Shown piece after piece: positions 40,785 to 53,335 of a DNA stretch of 64,000 bases. The translations under genes were made by a program, and so were the position numbers. The notes under the pieces were generated by a model. That model was not told where the DNA came from. It ran no database searches and saw only the letters and a program-made list of their open reading frames with translations. Every line of letters starts with the position of its first letter. The stretch's first letter is position 1. Source of the DNA: Microglena sp. YARC (Eukaryota > Chlorophyta > Chlorophyceae > Chlamydomonadales > Chlamydomonadaceae); assembly GCA_022414725.1 (NCBI GenBank), contig CM039467.1:9596911-9660910 (forward strand), in the 5' to 3' direction.

Positions 40785-42950
40785 TGCTTGTCATCCTCTA
40801 CGTCTGTAGTACCTCCTTTGTCAAGAATTCAACCTCCTTGGCCTGTTCGCCCTTCTTGTCTCATTGGTCCTTGTTCGCACTTGGGGACTCATCTCAATGG
40901 GCACAGATATTCTCAAAATAAATCCTCTACGTCCGCAGTACCTCCTATGTTAATAATAAAATCTCCTTGTCCTGTCCGCCCTTCTTGTCTCATTGTTCCT
41001 TGTTCGCACTTGGGGACTCATTTCAATGGGCACAGATATTCTCAGAATAAATCCTCTACGTCCGCAGTACCTCCTATGTTAATAATAACATCTCCTTGTC
41101 CTGTTCGCCCTTCTTGTCCCATTGGTCCTTGTTCGCACTTGGGGACTCATCTCAATGGGCCCAGATACTCCAGGATAAATCCTCTACGTCTAAAGTACCT
41201 CCTTTGTCAAGAATTCAACATTCCTGTCCTGGCTGCCCTTCTTGCCTCCAAGGGCCAGCCACTGAGCAAACGGCGTCTATCTTGGTCGTGCTTGTCTTCC
41301 TCTACGTCTGTAGTACCTCCTCCGTCAATAATTCAACATTCTCGTCCTGGCTGCCCTGCTTGCCTCCAATGGCCAGCCACCGAGCAACCGACACTTTGGT
41401 CGTGCTTGTCTTCCTCTACGTCTGTAGTACCTCCGCAACCAAGAATTTAACCTTCTCTTCCTGTTCGCCCATCTCGTCTAATTGGTTCGCACTTGGGGTC
41501 CCATCTCAATGGGCACAGATACTCACAGAATAAATCCTCTACGTCTTTAGTACCTCCTTTGTCAAGAATTCAACCTCCATGGCCTGTTGGCCATTCTTGC
41601 TTCCAAGGGCCAGCCACTGAGCAACCGGCACCTTGGTCGTGCCATGCTTGTCTTCCTCTTCGTGTGTAGTACCTCAGCAACCAATAATTCAACATTCTCA
41701 CCCTAGCCGCCCTGCTTGTCTCCAAGGGCTAGCCACTGAGCAAACGGCGGCTTGGTCGTGCTTGTCTGCCTCTACGTCTGTAGTACCTCCGCAACCAAGA
41801 ATTCAACCTTTCTGTCCTGGTCGCCCTTCTTGCCTCCAAGGGCCAGCCATCCACTGAGCAATCGGCGTCTTGGTCGTGCTTGTCTGCCTCTACGTCTGTA
41901 GTACCTCCGCAACCAAGAATTCAACCTTTCTGTCCTGGTCGCCCTTCTTGCCTCCAAGGGCCAGCCATCCACTGAGCAATTGGCGTCTTGGTCGTGCTTG
42001 TCTGCCTCTACGTCTGTAGTACCTCCGCAACCAAGAATTCAACCTTTCTGTCCTGGTCGCCCTTCTTGCCTCCAAGGGCCAGCCATCCACTGAGCAATCG
42101 GCGTCTTGGTCGTGCTTGTCTGCCTCTACGTCTGTAGTACCTCCTTTGTCAATAATTCAAACTCCTCGTCCTGGCACGCCCATCTTATCTGTTTATTTGG
42201 TCCATGTTCGCACTTGGGGACCCATCTCAATGGGCACAGATATTCTCAGAATAAATCCTCTACGTCCGCAGTACCTCCTTTGTTAATAATAAAATCTCCT
42301 TGTCCTGGTCACCCTTCTTTTCTCCATCGGCCTGGCTCTCACGAGGGGACCCACCTCAATGGGCACACATCCTCTCGATATTCATCCTCTACGTCTGTAG
42401 GACCTCCTTTGTCAAGTCGTCAACCTCCTTGCCCTGGTCGCCCTTCTTGTCTCCAAGGGCCTGCTACTGGGCGACCGGCACCTCGGCCGTGCGTTTCATC
42501 CTCTATGTCTGTAGGACCTCCTTTGACAAGAATAAAACCTTCTTGCCCTGGTTGCCCTTCTTGCTTCCATGGGCCTGTCACTGAGCGACCGGCGACTTGG
42601 TCGTGGTGTCATCCTCTTCGTCTGTAGTACCTCCTTTGTCAAGAACTCAACCTTCCTGACCTGGTCGCCCTTCTTGTCTCTAAGGGCCTGCCAATGGACG
42701 ACCGGCACCTGGGTCGTGGTGTCATCCTCTACGTCTGTAGTACCTCCTTTGTCAAGAACTCAACCTTCCTGTCCTGGTCGCCCTTCTTGTCTCTAAGGGC
42801 CTGCCACTGGGCGACCGGCACCTGGGTAGTGGTGTCATCCTCTACGTCTGTAGTACCTCCTTTGTCAAGAACTCAACCTTCTTGCCCTGGTCGCCCTTCT
42901 TGCCTCCTAGGGCTTGCCACTGCGCGACCGGCACCCTGGCCACACGCCAG
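40785..42950. repeat. About 118-bp minisatellite
   Basis: About 18 units containing TCCTCTACGTCTGTAGTACC, TCCTTTGTCAAGAATTCAAC and CTGTCCTGGTCGCCCTTCTT, then GCCTCCAAGGGCCAGCCACT. Spacing is 118 bp in the centre (41772, 41890, 42008) and 114-130 elsewhere. Because the period is not a multiple of three, frames run through only parts of it; the encoded STSVVPPLSRIQ peptides are repeat translation. The first diverged unit may begin near 40462. Confidence 0.93.
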
Positions 42951-43019
42951 CCACGCTGGGTAATGGCCCTCACCTTCGCCCTTTCAACACCTGGGATGGT
43001 GAAGCATGTGACTTGGGCT

Positions 43020-43105
43020 GGTGGTGGTGGTGGTGGTGGTGTGGTGTGTTGTGGTGTGTGTGTGTGTGTGTGTGTGTGTGGTGTGGTGTGTGTGTGTGTG
43101 TGTAT
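43020..43105. repeat. (GGT)n and (GT)n microsatellite
   Basis: GGTGGTGGT followed by GTGTGT with GGTGTGGTG interruptions. Confidence 0.94.
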
Positions 43106-43318
43106 GGCCCTCACCTTCCCCCTTTCAACATCTGTGCATGGGATATATTATGTATGTTGTTACAGTCAAGAATATTTTGTATGTTATACTATGAATGTTG
43201 TCACAGTCCTGGGGAATTGTAGATCTACATATTGAGGCCAGCTTCTGGAAATATAACATATATAAATTCAACTCGTGCAGCATACCAGGACTGATACAAA
43301 TCATCAACATAAATCATC
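43106..43318. other. Short complex spacer
   Basis: ACATATTGAGGCCAG (43228) is echoed at 47104 (ATATTGAGGCCAGGCTCTGG), suggesting another dispersed repeat. No gene. Confidence 0.5.
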
Positions 43319-43368
<50 letters not shown>

Positions 43369-43438
43369 TATATATAGTACAATAATAACAATAATAATAA
43401 TAACAATAATAATAATAATAATAAAAATAATAATAATA

Positions 43439-43491
<53 letters not shown>

Positions 43492-43601
43492 CGATAATAA
43501 TAATAATAACCGATAATAATAATAATAATAATAATAATTATAATAATAATAATAATACATACATCATCTATACAAATCATCAACATAAATAATCTATATA
43601 A

Positions 43602-43655
<54 letters not shown>

Positions 43656-43678
43656 AATAAGAAAAAAAAAAAAAAAAA

Positions 43679-43710
<32 letters not shown>

Positions 43711-43793
43711 ATAAATCATCTATATAGTACGACAACAATAATAATTATAATAATAATACATAAATCATCTATACAAATCATAAACATATATCA
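43319..43793. repeat. (AAT)n, (AT)n and poly-A microsatellite complex
   Basis: AATAAT tract (43322-43556), (AT)n (43605-43645), A-rich run (43661-43680) and AATAAT again (43681-43710), with CATAAATCATCTATA blocks between them. Ile/Leu/Tyr-only minus frames are artefacts. Confidence 0.95.
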
Positions 43794-43801
43794 TCTATAT
43801 A

Positions 43802-44042
43802 TAGGGATCGGCAATATGATGTCAAATGGTATCATGTCATCATATTATATCATATGATGCCAGCGGTCTGACTGGGTAACTTTGGCCTGGGGCACCATAT
43901 CATGTGATATTAAATCATATGATTTTTGTATGATATCATATGATATCATACTCGTCTTTGGTCAACATTGTATGATTCTTGTATGATGTCATATGATATC
44001 ATACTCGTCTTTGGTCAACATTATATGATTTGCCGTTCCCTA
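43802..44042 (+). mobile_element. MITE family B, copy 2, perfect 8-bp target duplication
   Basis: 241 bp with left end TAGGGATCGGCAATATGAT and right end ATATGATTTGCCGTTCCCTA, giving inverted ends TAGGGAWCGGCAA. The flanks are TCTATATA on both sides (43794-43801 and 44043-44050). The interior carries a duplicated 60-bp block ending ATACTCGTCTTTGGTCAACA. An 8-bp duplication and TAGGG ends suggest hAT. Confidence 0.9.
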
Positions 44043-44080
44043 TCTATATACCTAATGTAGAATGCTGAAAGAAGCCAATG

Positions 44081-46540
44081 TGTAAATAGCTATAAATAGC
44101 TACAAATAGCGACAATTAGGTATAAATAGCTATAAATAGCTACAAATAGCTATAAATAGCTACAAATAGCTATAAATAGCTATAAATAGCTATAAATAGC
44201 TATAAATAGCTACACATAGCTATAAATAGCTACAAATAGCTATAAATAGCTATAAATAGCGACAAACAGCTATAAATAGCTATACATAGCTATAAATAGC
44301 TATAAATAGCTTTAAATAGCTTTAAATAGCTATAAATAGCTATAAATAGCGACAAACAGCTATAAATAGCGACAAATTGCTATAAATAGCTCAAAGTAGC
44401 TACAAATAGCTATAAATAGCTACTAGTAGCTATAATTAGCAACAAATAGCTATAAATAGCTGTAAGTAGCTATAAATAGCTGTAAATAGCTATAAATAGC
44501 TACAAATAGCTATAAATAGCGACAAATAGCTATAAATAGCTACAAATAGGTATAAATAGCTGTAAATAGCTGTAAATGGCTACAAACAGCTACAAATAGC
44601 TACAAAAAGCTATAAATAGCTACAAATAGATATAAATAGCTATAAATAGCTATAAATAGCTACAAATAGCTATAAATAGCTACAAATAGCTATAAATAGC
44701 TATAAATAGCTACAAATAGCTACAAATGGCTACAAATAGCTATAAATAGCTACACATAGCTATAAATAGCTACAAATAGCTAAAAATAGCTATAAATAGC
44801 TATAAATAGCTACAAATAGCTATAAATGGCTATAAATAGCTACAAATAGCTATAAATAGCTACAAATAGCTGTAAATGGCTATAAATAGCTACAAATAGC
44901 GATAAATAGCTATAAATAGCTATAAATAGCTATAAATAGCTACAAATAGCTGTAAATAGCTATAAATAGCTACAAATAGCTATAAATAGCTACAAATAGC
45001 TGTAAATGGCTATAAATAGCTACAAATAGCGATAAATAGCTATAAATAGTTATGAATAGCTACAAATAGGTATAAATAGGTATAAATAGCTATAAATAGC
45101 TACAAATAGCGACAGATAGCGACAGATAGCTATAAATAGCGACAAATAGCTGTAAGTAGCTAAAAATAGCTGTAAGTAGCTACAAATACCTATAAATAGC
45201 TACAAATAGCTGTAAGTAGCTATAAATAGCTATAAATAGCTACAAATAGCTATAAATAGCTACAAATAGCTATACATAGCTATAAATAGCTATAAATAGG
45301 TACACATAGGTATAAATAGCTTTAAATAGCTATAAATAGCTGTAAATAGCGACAAATAGCTATAAATAGCGACAAATTGCTGTAAATAGCTGTAAGTAGC
45401 TACAAATAGCTATAAAAAGCTACAAATAGCTATAAATAGCTGTAAATAGCTATAAATAGCTGTAAATAGCTATAAATAGCTATAAATAGCTATAAATAGC
45501 TATACATAGCTCTAAATAGCTATAAATAGCTTTAAATAGCTTTAAATAGCTATAAATAGCTACAAATAGCAACAAATAGCTATAAATTGCGACAAATTGC
45601 TATAAATAGCTGAAAGTAGCTACAAATAGCTATAAATAGCTACAAGTAGCTATAAATAGCTACAAATAGCTATAAATAGCGACAAATTGCTATAAATAGC
45701 TATAAATAGCTATAAATAGCTACAAATAGCTATAAATAGGGACAAATAGCTATAAATAGCTACAAATAGCTATAAATAGCTACAAATAGCTATAAATAGC
45801 TATAAATAGCTATAAATAGCTATAAAAAGCTATAAATAGCTACACATAGCTATAAATAGCTACAAATAGCTAGAAATAGCTATAAATAGCTACACATAGC
45901 TATAAATAGCTATAAATAGCTATAAATAGCTATAAATAGCTATAAATAGCTATAAATAGCTACAAATAGCTATAAATAGCTATAAATAGCTATAAATAGC
46001 TACAAATAGCTATAAATGGCTGTAAATAGCTACAAATAGCTATAAATAGCTACAAATAGCTGTAAATGGCTACAAATAGCTGTAAATGGCTATAAATAGC
46101 TACAAATAGCTATAAATAGCTATGAATAGCTACAAATAGGTATAAATAGCTATAAATAGCTATAAATAGCTATAAATAGCGACAGATAGCTATAAATAGC
46201 GACAAATAGCTATAAATAGCTGTAAGTAGCTACAAATAGCTATAAATAGCTATGAATAGCTACAAATAGCTATACATAGCTATAAATAGCTATAAATAGG
46301 TACACATAGGTATAACTAGCTTTAAATAGCTATAAATAGCTGTAAATAGCGACAAATAGCTATAAATAGCTGTAAGTAGCTACAAATAGCTGTAAAAAGC
46401 TACAAATAGCTATAAATAGCTGTAAATAGCTATAACTAGCTATAAATAGCTATGAATAGCTACAAATAGCTATAGATAGCTATAAATAGCTATAAATAGC
46501 TACAAATAGCTATAAATAGCTATAAATAGCTACAAATAGC
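44081..46540. repeat. Decamer satellite TAYAAATAGC, 246 units in perfect register
   Basis: Consensus TATAAATAGC alternating loosely with TACAAATAGC. Variants (TGTAAATAGC, GACAAATAGC, TTTAAATAGC) differ only by substitutions. Every tenth base stays in phase for 2460 bp, so there is no net indel. Each unit contains a TATA-box-like core and stop codons in all frames, so it is non-coding. The 10-bp period is close to a DNA helical turn. Confidence 0.97.
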
Positions 46541-46568
46541 TACAAACGGAGACTAGATGGCTCCCCAA

Positions 46569-46763
46569 CAGGGTACTACAAAGCGCGCTCGGCAGCGTGA
46601 TTTCGCGCATGCTTTTTGAGCCCCACTGCGCGTTTCGTTCAGTTTTTTCAACCCCCTGTGGGCGCAGAACGCAGTTTTTGCGCTTTTTGCCCTAGAAAGC
46701 GCTGACCAATGCTACGTTTATGCGCTTTAAGCGCTGGCCAATTTGGCAAGAAGTAGTACCCTG
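46569..46763 (-). mobile_element. hAT-like MITE family A, copy 3
   Basis: 195 bp with perfect 11-bp inverted ends CAGGGTACTAC / GTAGTACCCTG. The flanks CTCCCCAA (46561-46568) and CTCCCTAA (46764-46771) match at 7 of 8. It lies in the opposite orientation to copies 1 and 2 (interior GCCAATTTGGC is near the right end). It is inserted exactly at the end of the decamer satellite. Confidence 0.9.
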
Positions 46764-46841
46764 CTCCCTAACCAGAATAGCTATGAAAAGGGGGGGCTTC
46801 AAAAACGAAAAAACCCTGTAGGTGTGTTCTCACATTCCAGG

Positions 46842-47085
46842 TAGTGCGGTTCAGAGACAAGTCGACCTTAACGAAAAACATCGAATTTGATGCTGATGCA
46901 AGCGCGTGCATATACGAACGAGAAAAAATACGAACGAAAAAAAAACACTACACAAATAAATGTGGGTCCAAAATCAAAAAAACGTTTTCGACAAAATTTT
47001 CCTACATTTTATTTTGTCTCAACCATCATTCCTAGTTAATTTGGGTCCAATCGGATAAAGTCGCTTTCGTCTCTGAACCGCACTA
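46842..47085. mobile_element. MITE family C with long inverted ends
   Basis: 244 bp beginning TAGTGCGGTTCAGAGAC and ending GTCTCTGAACCGCACTA, a perfect 17-bp terminal inverted repeat; similarity continues inward for about ten more bases (AAGTCGAC against AAAGCGAC). Both sides are flanked by CCAGG (46837-46841 and 47086-47090). The duplication may be the 5-bp CCAGG, or TA if the element starts GTGCGG. The superfamily is therefore open. The interior is AT-rich and non-coding. Confidence 0.85.
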
Positions 47086-47090
47086 CCAGG

Positions 47091-47204
47091 GGATGTATAA
47101 TATATTGAGGCCAGGCTCTGGTAAGATAACATAAAATAAAATAAAATAAAACAAAATAAAATTTAATAAAATAAATTAAATTGCTTCGCCCCTGGTCAAC
47201 CAAG
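47091..47204. repeat. (AAAAT)n low-complexity spacer
   Basis: AAAATAAAATAAAAC repeats between the MITE and the 110-bp minisatellite. Confidence 0.8.
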
Positions 47205-48710
47205 TCTTGTTACACGCACCTGGGCACGCTGCTCCCCTACTTGCAGCGATACGATGGGGGAAAGCATGAAAACAGACACGTAAACATGCACACACAAACA
47301 CACACAAACACACAAACACACATACGCACCTGGGCACGCTGCTCCCCTACTTGCAGCAATACGATGGGGGAAAGCATGAAAACAGACACGTAAACATGCA
47401 CACACAAACACACACAAACACACACAAACACACAAACACACATACGCACCTGGGCACGCTGCTCCCCTACTTGCAGCAATACGATGGGGGAAAGCATGAA
47501 AACAGACATGTAAACATGCACACACAAACACACACAAACACACACAAACACACAAACACACATACGCACCTGGGCACGCTGCTCCCCTACTTGCAGCAAT
47601 ACGATGGGGGAAAGCATGATAACAGACACGTAAACATGCACACACAAACACACACAAACACACAAACACACATACGCACCTGGGCACGCTGCTCCCCTAC
47701 TTGCAGCGATACGATGGGGGGAAAAGCATGAAAACAGACACGTAAACATGCACACACAAACACACACAAACACACAAACACACATACGCACCTGGGCACG
47801 CTGCTCCCCTACTTGCAGCAATACGATGGGGGAAAGCATGAAAACAGACACGTAAACATGCACACACAAACACACACAAACACACAAACACACATACGCA
47901 CCTGGGCACGCTGCTCCCCTACTTGCAGCGATACGATGGGGGAAAGCATGAAAACAGACACGTAAACATGCACACACAAACACACACAAACACACAAACA
48001 CACATACGCACCTGGGCACGCTGCTCCCCTACTTGCAGCAATACGATGGGGGAAAGCATGAAAACAGACACGTAAACATGCACACACAAACACACACAAA
48101 ACACACAAACACACATACGCACCTGGGCACGCTGCTCCCTACTTGCAGCAATACGATGGGGAAAGCATGAAAACAGACACGTAAACATGCACACACAAAC
48201 ACACACAAACACACAAACACACATACGCACCTGGGCACGCTGCTCCCCTACTTGCAGCAATACGATGGGGGAAAGCATGAAAACAGACACGTAAACATGC
48301 ACACACAAACACACACAAACACACACAAACACACATACGCACCTGGGCACGCTGCTCCCCTACTTGCAGCAATACGATGGGGGAAAGCATGAAAACAGAC
48401 ACGTAAACATGCACACACAAACACACACAAACACACAAACACACATACGCACCTGGGCACGCTGCTCCCCTACTTGCAGCAATACGATGGGGGAAAGCAT
48501 GAAAACAGACACGTAAACATGCACACACAAACACACACAAACACACAAACACACATACGCACCTGGGCACGCTGCTCCCCTACTTGCAGCGATACGATGG
48601 GGGAAAGCATGAAAACAGACACGTAAACATGCACACACAAACACACACAAACACACAAACACACATACGCACCTGGGCACGCTGCTCCCCTACTTGCAGC
48701 GATGCGAGTG
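47205..48710. repeat. 110-bp minisatellite with CA-rich half
   Basis: About 14 nearly identical units. Each has CACCTGGGCACGCTGCTCCC, TACTTGCAGCAATACGATGG, GGGAAAGCATGAAAACAGAC and ACGTAAACATGCACAC, then a (ACACAA)n tail of variable length. Cys/Val-rich minus frames and His/Thr-rich plus frames are repeat translation. Confidence 0.97.
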
Positions 48711-49195
48711 GCTGAGTAGCAATTTTGACAATGCTTGCCAAGCATTAAAACAGACACGTAAACATGCACACACAAACACACACACACACACCTGGGCACG
48801 TTGCCCACCTAGTTCCAGCGACGTGAGTGGGTGAGTAGCAATTTTGACAATGCTTACCAGTTACCAAGCATAAAAACATGCACATCCACACACACACATC
48901 CACACCAACCCACATCCACACATACTCTCACACACACACACACCTGGGCACGCTGCTCCCCTAGCTGCAGCGATGCGAGTGGGTGAGAAGCGGTTTTGGA
49001 CAAGGTACTGTAACAAGTAAACATACACATACACATGCACAAAACACATGCAAACAAACATGAATATACACAAACATTAACATACACACACCTAGGCATG
49101 CTGTCCCCCTAGTTGCAGCGATACAAATGGGCGAGAAGCGGTTTTGGACAATGCTTGCCAAGCATAAAAATACACACATACACATGCACAGGAAA
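48711..49195. repeat. Diverged units of the 110-bp minisatellite
   Basis: Units keep CCTGGGCACGYTGCYCCCCTAGTTGCAGCGA but replace the centre with GCGGTTTTGGACAATGCTTG, CCAAGCAT and other CA tails. These older-looking units resemble those at 53340-54890. Confidence 0.88.
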
Positions 49196-49204
49196 CAAGT
49201 TCTA

Positions 49205-49525
49205 TGCAGGGTCGCCGCTAAAAAATGGCGGAGAGTGATCGCGAGGGAGCGACAGGTGGCAACGGAAGCGAGTTAGATACGAGGCCGTTGGCTGACGTGT
49301 CGGGCTTCATCGCGGTCAGACGGATGGATGTATTGATGGATGGTTGGATGGATGGATGGATGGATGGATGGATGGATGGATGGATGGATGGATGGATGGA
49401 TTGATGGATGGATGTATTGATGGATGGATGGATGGATGGATGGATGGATGGATGGATGGACGAACGGACAGATGGGTATTACTGTGGGCTCCCGCCCCCC
49501 AGAAGGGGGGGCTCCGCCAAAAAAA
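49205..49525 (-). repeat. Dispersed repeat with (GGAT)n, copy 2
   Basis: Inverted copy of 40510-40725 containing CGCTAAAAAATGGCGG, GGCAACGGAAGCGAG, GTCGGGCTTCATCGCGGTCA and GGGCTCCGCC. The (GGAT)n tract spans about 49323-49461, with ATGTATTGATGG interruptions. It interrupts the minisatellite array. Confidence 0.88.
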
Positions 49526-50035
49526 GATACCTGGGCACGCTGCCCCCCAAGACGCAGCAATACGAGTGGCAAGGAGCGGTTTTGTATAAGGGACTGTAGC
49601 AAGTAAACATACACATACACATGCACATACACATGCACATACACATGCACAAACACATGAACATACACATGCACATACACATGCACACACACTCACACAC
49701 ACACAGCACACCTTGGCACGCTGCTTTCCTAGTTACAGCAATGTGAGTGAGAGAATAGGTCTTGAACAAGGGACTGTAGCAAGTAAACATACACATACAC
49801 ATGCACAAACACATGCAAACAAACATGATCATACACAAACATGAACACACCTAGGCACACTGCTCCCCTACTTGTGGCGATGCGTGTGTGCGAGAAGCCG
49901 TTTGGACATGGCTTGTTGCTAAGCATAAAACAGACACATACACATGCACACAGACACACGCACACCTGGGCATGCTGCCCCCCTAGTCAAGGCAATATGA
50001 GTGGGCGAGAAGCGGTTTTAAAGGTACTGTAACAA
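49526..50035. repeat. Diverged 110-bp minisatellite units with ACATGC tails
   Basis: Four units starting at CCTGGGCACGCTG or CTTGGCACGCTG, each ending in ACACATGCAC repeats that foreshadow the next block. Confidence 0.88.
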
Positions 50036-51560
50036 GTAAACATACACATACACATGATCATACACATGCACATACACATGCACCATACACATGCACATAC
50101 ACATGCACATACACATGCACATACACATGCACATGCACACACATGCACATACACATGCACAAACACATGCACATACACATGCACATACACATGCACATGC
50201 ACATAAACATGCACAAACACATGATCATACACATGCACATGCACATACACATGCACAAACACATGCACATACACATACACATGCACATACACATGCACAT
50301 ACACATGCACAAACACACATGATCATACACATGCACATACACATGCACATACACATGCACATACACATGCACATACACATGCACATACACATGCACAAAC
50401 CATACACATGCACATACACTAGTGCACATACACATGCAACATGACGACATGCAGCAGTTACACATGCAATACACATACACATGCACATACACATGCACAT
50501 ACACATGCACATACACATGCACATACACATGCACAAACACATGAGTATGATACATACACATGCACATACACATACAACACATTACACAAGACATGCACAT
50601 ACACATGACATACACATGCACATACAACCATGTGCCACGATTGCACATTGCACATGCACTACACAAACACATGATTTATACACATGCTACCAATGCACAT
50701 ACACATGACTCACACGATACACATGCACATACACAATGCACTATATGCACATACACACACATGCACAATACACATGCACTCTCGCCATACACATGCACAT
50801 ACACATGCACATACACATGCACTATTACCATGCCACAACATGCACATACACATGCACATACAATGCACTACACATGCACCATACACATGCATTATACACA
50901 TGCACATACCACATCATCTCGACCACTGAGAACACATGCACATACACACTGCACATTACACATGCACAACACTACATGATCATACACGTATGACCAGTGG
51001 GGTGTGAACTTATGCCACATACCATGCACAAAACACAGTATCACACATGCTCATACACATGCACATACACATGCACATGCACATACAACACAGATGATTA
51101 CATACGGATTACCATGCACAAACACATGATCATACACATTGCACATACACATGCACATACACTGATGAACATACACAATGCACACTACACACTGCTCTCC
51201 TTATATAACATATTATACATGCACATACACATAGATGCACAAACACATGAACATACACATGCACATACACATGCACATAAACATGCACATACAAACATGC
51301 ACATACACATGCAGCAAACACATGAACATACAACATGCACAATACACATGCACATACACATGCACAAACCACATGCACATACACATGCACAAACACATGA
51401 ACATACACATGCACATACACATCATGCACATACACAATGCACATACACATACACATGCACAAAACATATGAACACCTTGCTTTACTAGCATGCTACACCC
51501 ATACATCTCTCGCATATCTCCAACATCACATGCACAAAACACATGAACATACACATGCAC
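50036..51560. repeat. (ACATGC)n / ACACATGCACAT simple-repeat block
   Basis: ACACATGCACAT 12-mers. They are regular to about 50440 and increasingly broken by one-base indels after that, which looks like poor consensus sequence. Met/Cys/Val or His/Thr frames are artefacts. Confidence 0.95.
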
Positions 51561-52990
51561 GACCGTACCATGCACAGTACACAGTTATACGTCGATGTCC
51601 CTCATCTATTATGGGACGGAGTGAGTGAGATATAAAATATTGATCCAATTTCTCACCCTCCAACTATAGTTTGATTCTCTGAATGTACATTTACTACCGA
51701 ATTTATCCTAAATTTTGGCTGTGAGGTGTGGGTCCTTCTATCGCTGAAACAACACAACTTATCTCAAATGACCATGCTTGTGAGAAATCGCATTAGATGG
51801 TGTATACTTAAACAAATGTGGGTGTTGCCAATCTAACTACATCTAATTAATCATGAAGAGCCTTGGTAGAACCCCGTTGTGTTTTGCTTGGCCTTAAACA
51901 AGCTTTGCTGCTTCTGGAACCAAGACCATAGATAAAGAACCTGAGGATCTCTTAGAATGGCTCTTGAGGAATTTTTTGATTTCCTACACTGGCTGGGCTT
52001 CATGACTTTACTTGTTGCTCTCACAAGCTAGGACCAGCGTGAAAACCTCAACCATTTTGGAGGGCAAGTGTCTAGTCGATGTCGAATGGTATTATGTCTG
52101 AAGTTTTTGAGTCAACTGGAGGTTTAAAGTACCCAAGTGACACAAATACAGAACTCAGTGAGGAGAATCATCCCTGATGAGATAACGGCTTGGCTTTAAT
52201 AACGCTCTTTGCTTCCGATACCAGAAAATGGTTCGCAGCCAACAGCAATGATTGAGAATCGGCCTTGATTCCCTTTCGTTCACATCTGCCTTACATAAGC
52301 AGGATCAGCACTCTCCAGTTCTATAGCACAGTTTAGATGGGTTCCCATTTGGCTGTAAACAGCAGAAAGAAAGTAGACGGGTGACGTGGTATTAGAGCAG
52401 GCACATCACGGTCGCTTCACAATGAGAACAACTGTTAAAAATGTGTGGGTTGATCCCAAGAACTAACTGCAGGTAAGTTGTGAAATGCATATGTTTGAGT
52501 GGCCCTTTTCTATAATGATACTTCATGCGTTCGCTACCACTAAGCTGATACAGATATTTATAGCATGTCCAATGAGATATACCGACTTAACCTATGAAAT
52601 GTTGGAATGTACTGCCGATCTCCACATCTTCAGCACCTTTATGAGAGATGGAAATGGCACTAAGATCTTTCTGGTGAGCGCAACCTATATCTTTCTATTG
52701 TAGAAGAGCAAGACAGGAAGCCCTGCGACCCTGCTTGTGGCACCGTTAATTTATTATCCCTTTTTTTTCTTTCTCTTTGTGACTTCTCATTTGTTAGTTC
52801 TTACCTTCGCCACTGTTAAGTGGTGAGATTCTGGGTCCGGCTCTAGGGGGTTTATACCTACACCACCAAAACGGTGGTGGGAGCTTTGGTTATGTTTGTC
52901 CTCGACACACCTTGAGTAATGGGTTTTTTGCTTTGTGGGTGCTTTTCTTTTGTTTAAAGCACAGAGTTCACAACACCCTCGCGGTGTCAA
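51561..52990 (+). other. Unique sequence island; possible exon remnants
   Basis: The only complex stretch between 47 and 55 kb. A good splice-donor match (CAGGTAAGT) is at about 52469-52477, and a 72-codon frame (52485-52703) includes YTDLTYEMLECTADLHIF then MRDGNGTKIFLVSAT. Neither matches a family I know, and the donor lies just upstream of that frame, so they do not combine simply. Low-confidence gene content. Confidence 0.3.
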
Positions 52991-53009
52991 GTAGACTTTA
53001 ACATGTAAC

Positions 53010-53335
53010 GTAATGTAACACATGCACAAACACATGATTATACACATGCACATACACATGCACAAACACATGCACATACACATAAACATGCACAACACAC
53101 ATAAACATACACATGCACATACAGATACACATACACTTGCACATACACATGCACATACACATGCACACACACATACACATGAACATACACATACACATAC
53201 ACATACACAAACACATACACAAACACATGACATTACACATACACATTACACATTACACATAACATAACATGCACATCCATGAACATACACTATGCACATA
53301 CACATGCACATACACATGCACACACACTCACACAA
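53010..53335. repeat. (ACATGC)n simple-repeat block, second
   Basis: Same 12-mer theme as 50036-51560, with ACATAC and CACACA variants. Confidence 0.94.

Noticed and set aside
47237..48019. 260-codon Cys/Val-rich minus frame
   Set aside because: Translation of the CA-rich 110-bp minisatellite; stays open by repeat structure.
50058..51488. Met/Cys/Val and His/Thr frames of 100-200 codons
   Set aside because: Pure ACATGC simple repeat.
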